DNA of 5,768 nt from Gemmatimonadota bacterium. GTDB taxonomy: Bacteria; Gemmatimonadota; Gemmatimonadetes; Longimicrobiales; RSA9. Where the stretch lies: the NCBI GenBank assembly GCA_019689775.1, contig JADGGV010000281.1:1-5768 (forward strand), written 5' to 3'. Below, one piece after another: positions 1 to 4,276 of this stretch (within the stretch, counting starts at the first letter, position 1; every line of letters starts with the position of its first letter). The position numbers and the translations under genes were made by a program. The notes under the pieces are model-generated. The model made no database searches. It was not told the DNA's origin and saw nothing but the letters and a program-made list of their open reading frames with translations.

Positions 1-375
1 ATGCTCGCCTTCGGCCTCGGCACCGTGCCCGCGCTCGCCGCCCTCTCCGCCGGCGTGCAACGCCTCGCCGCGCGCAGTATCTGGCACCGGCGCGCGCTCG
101 CGCTGCTCGTGCTCGCCGCCGGGCTGTGGTCGGTCGCCGCCAGGGTCGGCGCGGCGGCGCACCCCCACGGGGCGGCGCATCCCCACTGGGGGGCGCACCC
201 CGGGGTGGGTGTGCGCGCGGGCGTGGACCCCGCTTCGGGTGGAGGGATCGCAGCAGGAACGGGAACGGGCGCGGGCACCGCCCGCGGCCCGGCCACCGGC
301 CTCGGCGCGGGCGCGGATGCCGGCCGACCCCACCGATCCCACGCGATGCCGGCCGCCCCCGGACGCGCTCCGTAG
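1..375 (+). CDS. C-terminal part of a TauE/SafE (UreH/DsbD-like) membrane protein, 5' end outside window
   Basis: This is an incomplete gene: the reading frame is open from the first base and stops with TAG at 373-375. The visible residues 1-18 (LAFGLGTVPAL) match the motif typical of the last-but-one helix of sulfite exporter TauE/SafE-type proteins with the UreH/DsbD_2 transmembrane fold. Residues 30-48 form a second hydrophobic helix, the usual end of such proteins. The ATG at base 1 is therefore probably an internal Met, not the start. In this family the protein sits in the inner membrane and is linked to heavy-metal or sulfur-compound transport or to cytochrome oxidase assembly; the exact substrate cannot be read here. 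After the last helix there is an unusual low-complexity tail of about 75 residues, with His at 54, 56, 60, 62, 66, 111 and 114 and much Gly/Ala. Wobble positions there are less strictly G/C than in the helical part, so the tail may be young or decaying. Family call fairly sure, function unsure. Confidence 0.6.
   Translation: MLAFGLGTVPALAALSAGVQRLAARSIWHRRALALLVLAAGLWSVAARVGAAAHPHGAAHPHWGAHPGVGVRAGVDPASGGGIAAGTGTGAGTARGPATGLGAGADAGRPHRSHAMPAAPGRAP
157..210 (+). repeat. Three 18-bp tandem repeats encoding AHP-rich hexapeptides
   Basis: Three imperfect 18-bp units begin at 157, 175 and 193, each starting GCGCAYCCC or GCGCACCCC. The period is a multiple of three, so it stays in frame within the membrane-protein gene and yields the hexapeptides AHPHGA, AHPHWG and AHPGVG (residues 53-70). 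The repeat lies directly after the last predicted membrane helix. A His-Pro-His tail could bind metal ions, but this is inference; slippage-generated low complexity is the plain alternative. Confidence 0.6.
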
Positions 376-444
376 CGTCCCGTCCGGCGCAACCCGCCGA
401 ACCCGCGCACTCGGCTGCCGCACGGGGCGCCGCCGACGCGCGCC

Positions 445-473
445 TTGAACCGCCCGATCGCGCCGGGTATGTT
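445..473 (+). promoter_or_regulatory. Sigma70-type promoter of the toxin-antitoxin operon
   Basis: A -35 box TTGAAC (445-450) is separated by exactly 17 bases from a -10 box TATGTT (468-473). Each matches four of six consensus positions, which stands out in such GC-rich DNA. Transcription would begin near 480, about 65 bases before the antitoxin ATG and immediately before the palindrome at 485-507. Using the TTG at 445 as a start codon would place coding sequence over this promoter, which is one reason to prefer the ATG at 544. Confidence 0.5.
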
Positions 474-484
474 GTGGCGTGGAT

Positions 485-507
485 CGCGCTACGAAATTTG
501 TAGCGCG
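485..507. promoter_or_regulatory. 23-bp palindrome, likely operator of the Xre-RES operon
   Basis: The left arm CGCGCTAC (485-492) is the exact reverse complement of the right arm GTAGCGCG (500-507). The central GAAATTT (493-499) is also symmetric except for one pair (493/499). An AT-rich core inside GC-rich flanks is a typical repressor site. It lies just after the predicted transcription start, so a bound dimer would block RNA polymerase. Autorepression by the antitoxin is known for Xre-RES and other type II systems; that this site is the operator is inferred. A near copy of the half-site, TTGTGGCG (472-479, compare TTGTAGCG at 498-505), overlaps the -10 box and may be a second contact. Confidence 0.6.
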
Positions 508-530
508 AATGCCGAGAGGCCTCTGGTGGA

Positions 531-538
531 AGGAGGAG
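531..538 (+). promoter_or_regulatory. Ribosome binding site of the antitoxin gene
   Basis: AGGAGGAG is a near-perfect Shine-Dalgarno sequence ending 5 bases before the ATG at 544. It decides the antitoxin start, since the in-frame TTG at 445 has no such site. Confidence 0.8.
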
Positions 539-543
539 CGCCC

Positions 544-942
544 ATGGCTCGTCGCAGCACGACCGCGCCGCAGGCTCGCCGCTCGCGGCGGCGGCGCACC
601 GTCGCATCCCCCGAGCGACGCGTCGTGGAGCGGCTGGATCACATCGCCGCGGTTCTCGGGAGCGATGCCGCGGCCGCCGAGGTCCTCGCGGTCAGCCGTG
701 CGCAGCCGAGGCGCTGGCGGGAGGGGCAGGTGCCGGATCCGGCGAACCGGGATCGCATCATCGGGCTCGATGCGGTGCTGGCGTTGCTCTCGGGCTACCT
801 CGACGACAGCTCGATCCCGAAGTGGCTCCATGGCGTGAACGCCCACCTGGGGAATCGTCGCCCGGTCAGCGTGCTGCGCGAGGGGCGCATCGCGGACGTG
901 ATCGCGGCGATCGAGGCTGAGAAGAGCGGCGCCTTCGCGTGA
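544..942 (+). CDS. Xre/MbcA/ParS-type antitoxin (DUF2384 C-terminal domain)
   Basis: This 132-residue protein is the antitoxin of a RES-type toxin-antitoxin pair. It should bind DNA to repress its own operon and bind the toxin to mask its active site. Residues 1-30 are a basic, probably disordered arm with ARRSRRRR at 11-18. Residues about 31-62 (AAVLGSDAAAAEVLAV, then SRAQPRRWREG) look like the Xre-like helix-turn-helix. Residues 71-88 (IIGLDAVLALLSGYL) form the family's linking helix. Residues 93-132 carry the DUF2384 toxin-binding signature: W94-L95, a VNAHLGNRRP segment (compare the usual PNPxLxGxxP), and the ending SGAFA resembling the family's usual GxFA/GVFA terminus. Family members often have 110-160 residues. 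The ATG at 544 is chosen for its strong Shine-Dalgarno and because it lies downstream of the promoter. Its stop codon overlaps the toxin start (GTGA, 939-942). The family assignment rests on recognised motifs, not on a search. Confidence 0.85.
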   Translation: MARRSTTAPQARRSRRRRTVASPERRVVERLDHIAAVLGSDAAAAEVLAVSRAQPRRWREGQVPDPANRDRIIGLDAVLALLSGYLDDSSIPKWLHGVNAHLGNRRPVSVLREGRIADVIAAIEAEKSGAFA

Positions 943-1508
943 ACCCCGTCCGGTTGTGGCGGGTCTTCCCGTGGGACCCGGCCGCGGCGGAGGGCGAGCC
1001 GTTCTCCGCCACGCACGTCCCGGGCGGTCAGGGCGGGAACCGGTTCGACCTGCCCGGCTCGCCTCGCGGCGTGATCGACCTCGCGGAGTCCGAGGACCAT
1101 GCGGTGGCGGAGTTGCTTCAGGGGTTCCGCAACTCGAGGGCCCCGCTCACCGAAGCCGATTTGACCCGCTGGGGCCGCCGCCTGGCGCTGGTGTCGGTGG
1201 AGCTGGAGCCGGCGACGTGGCCCCGCGTCGCCGACCTGTGCGATCCCGCCACGCTGGGGGAACTTGGGATCACGGCGGACCAGCCACCGCTGCGTGATCG
1301 CCGGCGCACGCAGCAGATCGCGGTGGCGCTCCACGGGCGCGGGTATGCGGGGCTCCGCTGGTGGTCGGCCTTCTGGGGCGAGTGGCACACGGTCGTGCTC
1401 TTCCGGGATCGGCTCACCGCGACGTCGCTCGCGTACGGCCGACCGACGCCGCTCTCCCTCGACTCCCCCGCCGTGGTCGACGCGGCGCGCCTGCTCGACA
1501 TCGGCTAG
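939..1508 (+). CDS. RES-domain toxin (NAD+-consuming, MbcT/ParT/Res family)
   Basis: This 189-residue protein is the toxin partner of the preceding antitoxin. Characterised RES proteins have an ADP-ribosyltransferase-like fold and either degrade cellular NAD+ (MbcT as a phosphorylase) or ADP-ribosylate a target (ParT). The family's three name-giving residues can be placed: Arg R8 in LWRVFPW, Glu E58 in AVAELLQGF, and Ser S143 in WWSAFWGEW. G33 to F36 (GNRF) matches the usual GxRF loop. The motif IDLAE (46-50) lies where most members have LYLAE, so the conserved Tyr is replaced by D47, 11 residues before E58. The start is GTG at 939, overlapping the antitoxin stop by 4 bases, which suggests coupled translation. 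A start after the TTG at 954 would lose R8. Upstream there is only a weak purine stretch (919-926), consistent with toxin made below antitoxin level. The family is clear; the exact reaction here is unknown. Confidence 0.85.
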   Translation: MNPVRLWRVFPWDPAAAEGEPFSATHVPGGQGGNRFDLPGSPRGVIDLAESEDHAVAELLQGFRNSRAPLTEADLTRWGRRLALVSVELEPATWPRVADLCDPATLGELGITADQPPLRDRRRTQQIAVALHGRGYAGLRWWSAFWGEWHTVVLFRDRLTATSLAYGRPTPLSLDSPAVVDAARLLDIG

Positions 1509-1543
1509 CGGGCGGTTCGCCGCGTCGGCCGCCGCGGACCCGC
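1508..1543. terminator. Possible hairpin between convergent toxin and JAMM genes
   Basis: Between the two convergent stop codons lies a near-palindrome: CCGCGTCGG (1520-1528) faces CCGCCGCGG (1529-1537) with one mismatch. Outside it GCGGG (1508-1512) can pair with CCCGC (1539-1543). There is no T-run on either strand, so it is only a candidate for a two-way terminator, and random GC-rich sequence often gives such stems. Confidence 0.25.
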
Positions 1544-1548
1544 CCCGT

Positions 1549-1962
1549 TCACGCCCCCACGACCTCCACCGGCTCCTCGGCGACTCCCTCGTCGAACCGC
1601 CACCCCCGCGGCATCTCCGCCCCGGCCGCCGAGACCGGCACGATCAGGTAGGTGTACCACGGCCACGCGTTCTCGCGGTCGCGCGCGGACGGCACCGCCG
1701 GGTGGTCGGGGTGCGAGTGGTAGAAGCCGAGCACGACCAGCCCCGCCGCGTCCGCCTCCGCCTCCAGCCGCCGCACCACTTCCGGTCCGATCCGGTAGCC
1801 TCGCCGTGGCTCGGCGTCCGTGTTGGCGGCGCCCACCGCCCGCAGCACCGTTCGCTCGTCCCCGTCCGCCCGGCCGAGGAGCGCGCCGCAGCACTCCCGC
1901 GGGTACGCCGAGCGGGCCTGCCGCCGCATCTCCTCCAGCGCCCGGCGCTCGAGCCGGATCAT
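1549..1962 (-). CDS. JAMM/MPN (JAB, M67-family) metallopeptidase
   Basis: This 137-residue protein is a compact zinc-dependent isopeptidase-like enzyme. It shows the full JAMM signature: E23 in the PRECCGALLG segment, then HSHP with H82 and H84, S92 and D95, giving H-x-H-x7-S-x2-D. The glutamate activates water and the two His plus Asp bind zinc. Length and the downstream AWPWYTYLIVPV segment fit small bacterial M67 proteins such as the Mec type, which removes amino acids (cysteine) from the C-terminus of ubiquitin-like sulfur carriers (ThiS/MoaD/CysO). No such carrier, E1-like enzyme or cysteine synthase lies in the window, so the substrate is unknown. The ATG at 1962 is chosen because similarity to the family begins right there (MIRLERRALEEM); the open frame runs on to 2127 but that part is Arg/Gly/Pro-rich without family features. 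Its Shine-Dalgarno is weak (G-rich). The gene is convergent with the toxin gene and divergent from the YceI gene. Confidence 0.85.
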   Translation of the reverse strand: MIRLERRALEEMRRQARSAYPRECCGALLGRADGDERTVLRAVGAANTDAEPRRGYRIGPEVVRRLEAEADAAGLVVLGFYHSHPDHPAVPSARDRENAWPWYTYLIVPVSAAGAEMPRGWRFDEGVAEEPVEVVGA

Positions 1963-1975
1963 GCGCCCGCCGCCC

Positions 1976-1987
1976 GGCGACGTCGCC
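1976..1987. promoter_or_regulatory. Perfect 12-bp palindrome upstream of the JAMM gene
   Basis: GGCGACGTCGCC is a perfect inverted repeat whose near edge is 13 bases upstream of the JAMM start codon. It could be a regulator site or fold in the mRNA leader. In DNA this rich in G and C a 12-bp palindrome can arise by chance, so the role is unproven. Confidence 0.25.
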
Positions 1988-2144
1988 ACCGGCAGACATC
2001 CCGGTCCCACGCGCGGGGCGGGCCCCGGAACGCCCCTCGGGAACCCGAACCCCATCCCCGGGACTCGGCGTCGGGAACGCCGCCGGACCCTGAGCGAGGG
2101 GAGCGGGGTATCGCGCCGGCACCGCATCGACCACCGCAGCAGAC

Positions 2145-2150
2145 GGAGGA
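2145..2150 (+). promoter_or_regulatory. Ribosome binding site of the YceI-family gene
   Basis: GGAGGA lies 6 bases before the ATG at 2157, a strong Shine-Dalgarno that fixes this start. I see no convincing -35/-10 pair in the 194 bases between this gene and the divergent JAMM gene. Confidence 0.75.
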
Positions 2151-2156
2151 TACCGA

Positions 2157-2777
2157 ATGCCCGGCTTCACGCGCGGCCTCGCGTTGCTCGCCGCGTCCGT
2201 CGTGTTCCTCGGCAGCGGCCGCCCGCCGGCCACCGAGCGCTACGACATCGACCCGAACCACAGCTACGTCGGCTTCTCGGTGCGACACATGATGGTGTCG
2301 AACGTCCGCGGGAAGTTCACGAAGTTCTCCGGCACGATCGAGCTGGACCCGCAGGACGTGACGCGCTCCCGCGTCGAGGTGACGGTCGACGCCGCCAGCG
2401 TGGACACCGAGGTCGCGCGCCGCGACGCCGACCTGCGCAGCGAGAACTTCTTCGACGTCGCGAGGTTCCCGACCATCACGTTCGTCGGCAAGCGCGTGGA
2501 GAAGACCGCCGATGGGCTCGCGGTCGTCGGGGATCTCACGCTCCACGGCGTCACGAAGGAGGTCCGCGTGCCGTTCGAGCTGTCCGGGCCGCTGCCGGCG
2601 CCGCAGGGGCGCAAGCGCCTCGGCGCGCAGGCGACGTTCCGCATCAAGCGGCAGGACTTCGGGCTCCTCTACAACCGCGTGGTCGAGGGCGCCCAGGTCG
2701 TGGGCGACGACGTGAAGATCGAGCTCGAGATCGAGGCGCTCACGCCGGCCGCGGCGGCGGTGGACTCGAAGGGGTAG
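2157..2777 (+). CDS. YceI-family secreted lipocalin-like protein
   Basis: This 206-residue protein belongs to the YceI family, whose members form a lipocalin-like beta barrel that binds polyisoprenoid or other amphiphilic molecules in the periplasm. Residues 1-21 look like a signal peptide: an Arg near the start, then a hydrophobic core LALLAASVVFLG and small residues. There is no lipobox Cys, so it should be soluble, not a lipoprotein. Family motifs follow in order: YDIDPNHSYVGFSVRHM (29-45) with the typical VRGKF after it, the DADLRSENFFD segment (90-100) followed by FPTITF (104-109), the GDLTLHGVTKEV stretch (125-136), DFGLLYN (167-173), and the closing VGDDVKIELEIEA (182-194). Length is usual for the family with its signal peptide. 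The gene stands alone, divergent from the JAMM gene and convergent with the EAL-HDOD gene. Ligand and physiological role are not visible from sequence; in other bacteria some members are stress- or acid-inducible. Confidence 0.92.
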   Translation: MPGFTRGLALLAASVVFLGSGRPPATERYDIDPNHSYVGFSVRHMMVSNVRGKFTKFSGTIELDPQDVTRSRVEVTVDAASVDTEVARRDADLRSENFFDVARFPTITFVGKRVEKTADGLAVVGDLTLHGVTKEVRVPFELSGPLPAPQGRKRLGAQATFRIKRQDFGLLYNRVVEGAQVVGDDVKIELEIEALTPAAAAVDSKG

Positions 2778-2782
2778 GGCTC

Positions 2783-2803
2783 GCGCCCCGCCCCCCGGGG
2801 CGC
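2783..2803. terminator. GC-only hairpin between convergent YceI and EAL-HDOD genes
   Basis: GCGCCCC (2783-2789) pairs perfectly with GGGGCGC (2797-2803) around a 7-base loop, giving a 7-bp stem of only G-C pairs. It begins 6 bases after the YceI stop and ends 8 bases before the last base of the opposing gene, so it could serve both strands. No T-run follows on either side, hence the moderate confidence. Confidence 0.4.
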
Positions 2804-2811
2804 CGCCCCGC

Positions 2812-4029
2812 TCACGCCGCCGCGAGCTGCTCCATCGAGGTCCGCATCCACCCGAGCGCGTCCAGGTAGCAGTCCGAGACCGCGAACTGGTCGAGCCCGG
2901 CCACCTCCGCCACCTCGCCCACACGCGCCCAGTCGGCCGCCTCGTGTGCCTCCGCCAGATCGAGCACCCAGGCCAGGAACCCGGCACGCTCCGTCAGCGC
3001 CCGCTCGACCGGCTCCGCCAGCCGGACCCGCTCCAGCAGCTCGCTCAGCGGCACGCCGACCAGCGGCTCGAGCTTCGAGAACAGCCCGACCAGGAACGCC
3101 TCCCCCGAATCGAGCAGCCCCGCGCGCTCCGCCGCGCTCTCGCAGAAGCGCGCCCGGATCAGCACCTCCCGCAGCAGCTCGTCCTGCATCGCCGTCCGCC
3201 GGCCGGCCGCCGCCGCGAAGATCAGCGCCAACCACCGGTACAGCGGGCCACGCCCGAGCAGGCTGATCGCGTGCGGGATCGACGATACCTCGCGCACCCC
3301 GACCGCCGCCGAGTTCGCCAGCCGCAGCAGCTTCACCGTCAGCGCCGGATCGCCCCGGAACCCCTCGACCACCTCCGCCTGCGCCACCTCCGGGTCGCGC
3401 AGCAGGTTCATCAGCATCAGCGTGCGGACCACGTCCGGCGTCAGGTCCTTGCGCCGCACCAGCTCGGGCTTGCGGAAGAAGTACCCCTGGAACAGCTCGA
3501 ACCCGAGCGCCTGGCAACGATCCCGCACCGCCGCGTCCTCGACCCGCATCGCCACCAGCGTGACCCGCCCGCGCAGCGACTCCACCAGCGCCGCGAGCGC
3601 CGCCTCGTCGTGCGTCAGCGCATCCACCTTCACGTACGACACATGCTCCAGCAGCGCCGCCCGCGGATCCCCCGACCGGAAACGGTCCAGCGCCAGCCGG
3701 TACCCCGCTGCCCGCAGCGCCTCGCACGCCGCCACGACCTGCGGTGTCGCCGCCACGTCCTCCTGCACCTCCACCACCACCGCGCCCGGGTCGAGCAGGC
3801 GGGCGACCCCGTCCACCAGGTGCGCCTCCGAGAAGTTCAGGAACGCCAGCCGACCGTCGGTGGCGGCATCCAGACCGACCTCCAGCACGGCATCCACGAG
3901 CACCGTGCTCAGCATCGTGTCCGCCCCCGCCCCCGCCGCCCGCTCCGGGCTCTCCTCGGATCGGTACAGCAGCTCGTAGCCGACGACCTGACCGGATCGA
4001 TCGAAGATCGGTTGGCGCGCGAACAGCAC
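2812..4029 (-). CDS. EAL-HDOD signalling protein (YuxH-like), degenerate EAL
   Basis: This 405-residue protein joins an N-terminal EAL-like domain (about 1-190) to a C-terminal HDOD domain (about 199-395). The opening ARQPIFDRSGQVVGYELLYRS and the domain end FELFQGYFFRKPE (177-189) are hallmarks of the YuxH/CdgJ-type family. EAL domains normally hydrolyse cyclic di-GMP. Here E19 (as ELL), N65, E87, D115, K134 and Q181 are kept, but the second Asp of the usual DDF is R116, and the Glu of the usual AEKVE is M161 (VAMRVE). Loss of these metal-site residues argues against phosphodiesterase activity. The protein more likely acts as a cyclic di-GMP-related or protein-protein adaptor, with HDOD as a partner-binding module. 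The start is GTG at 4029, with GAGGAGGGGA (complement of 4036-4045) 6 bases upstream. The desulfurase-like gene lies 247 bases upstream on the same strand, too far to assume an operon. Confidence 0.9.
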   Translation of the reverse strand: MLFARQPIFDRSGQVVGYELLYRSEESPERAAGAGADTMLSTVLVDAVLEVGLDAATDGRLAFLNFSEAHLVDGVARLLDPGAVVVEVQEDVAATPQVVAACEALRAAGYRLALDRFRSGDPRAALLEHVSYVKVDALTHDEAALAALVESLRGRVTLVAMRVEDAAVRDRCQALGFELFQGYFFRKPELVRRKDLTPDVVRTLMLMNLLRDPEVAQAEVVEGFRGDPALTVKLLRLANSAAVGVREVSSIPHAISLLGRGPLYRWLALIFAAAAGRRTAMQDELLREVLIRARFCESAAERAGLLDSGEAFLVGLFSKLEPLVGVPLSELLERVRLAEPVERALTERAGFLAWVLDLAEAHEAADWARVGEVAEVAGLDQFAVSDCYLDALGWMRTSMEQLAAA

Positions 4030-4035
4030 CGGGAC

Positions 4036-4045
4036 TCCCCTCCTC
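4036..4045 (-). promoter_or_regulatory. Ribosome binding site of the EAL-HDOD gene
   Basis: On the minus strand GAGGAGGGGA ends 6 bases before the GTG start. It supports the GTG start, which also lies directly before the conserved ARQPIFD motif. Confidence 0.7.
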
Positions 4046-4122
4046 GTGACGGTCGATGACGTGGACGCGGCGCAACCTGCCGCGCGATCCGCCGCGTCGC
4101 GGAATCGGCGCGAGCCAGGAGC

Positions 4123-4136
4123 CCGCCGGCCGGCGG
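4123..4136. repeat. Perfect 14-bp palindrome in the EAL-HDOD upstream region
   Basis: CCGCCGGCCGGCGG reads the same on both strands. It sits about 95 bases upstream of the EAL-HDOD start. It could be a regulator site, but the sequence is made only of G and C and may be accidental. Confidence 0.3.
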
Positions 4137-4202
4137 CGATCCCGGCACCGCCCTCAGGATGTCGGTCGATCGCGCAGTCACACCGGAGTTTCGTCCGCTC
4201 AC

Positions 4203-4228
4203 GCGCGCCGCTTGAGCGCGACGCGCGC
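4203..4228 (-). terminator. Possible hairpin after the desulfurase-like gene
   Basis: On the minus strand CGCGCG, then CGC, a TCAA loop, GCG and a final CGCGCG can fold into a stem with a small internal bulge. It starts about 50 bases after the TAG of the desulfurase-like gene. There is no T-run. It could end that transcript before the EAL-HDOD gene, but this is weakly supported. Confidence 0.25.
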
Positions 4229-4232
4229 GCGA

Positions 4233-4262
4233 GGCCGGCGCGGCGTGGGCCGGCGCGGTGGG
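4233..4262. repeat. Two tandem 15-bp repeats
   Basis: GGCCGGCGCGG occurs at 4233-4243 and again at 4248-4258, forming two adjacent 15-bp units with 13 of 15 bases alike. They lie just beyond the stop codon of the desulfurase-like gene. Function unknown, possibly a slippage duplication. Confidence 0.45.
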
Positions 4263-4276
4263 GACCTCGTCGCGCG

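Noticed and set aside
316..355. Direct repeat GATGCCGGCCG at 316-326 and 345-355
   Set aside because: Two short copies in GC-rich sequence, no symmetry to known att sites or other support for a mobile element.
385..399. 5-bp stem CGGCG/CGCCG after the membrane-protein stop as a terminator
   Set aside because: Stem too short and no T-run.
126..503. Alternative frame over the His-rich tail and the TA promoter
   Set aside because: Arg/Gly/Pro-rich, runs through the promoter and palindrome, no ribosome binding site.
445..543. N-terminal extension of the antitoxin from a TTG at 445
   Set aside because: It would overlap the predicted promoter and palindrome, lacks a Shine-Dalgarno, and adds sequence with no family likeness; the ATG at 544 has AGGAGGAG in front.
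2037..2078. Repeated TCGGGAAC (2037-2044 and 2071-2078) and a small stem at 2066-2082 upstream of the YceI gene
   Set aside because: Too short and isolated to call a regulator site or riboswitch; chance is likely.
1963..2127. Longer form of the JAMM protein starting at 2127 on the minus strand
   Set aside because: The extra 55 residues are Arg/Gly/Pro-rich with no JAMM features, and family similarity begins exactly at the Met at 1962.
1264..2292. Plus-strand open frame running from the toxin gene across the JAMM gene
   Set aside because: Spans three real genes in another frame, Arg/Ser/Pro-rich, no start signal.
2944..4059. Open frame of 371 codons on the plus strand, rich in Gln, Arg and His
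   Set aside because: Antisense to the EAL-HDOD gene, no signal or domain, composition explained by the complement of biased codons.
2669..4075. Open frame of 468 codons on the minus strand covering the EAL-HDOD gene
   Set aside because: Low-complexity Gly/Ala/Arg product; the other frame encodes the complete EAL-HDOD motifs.
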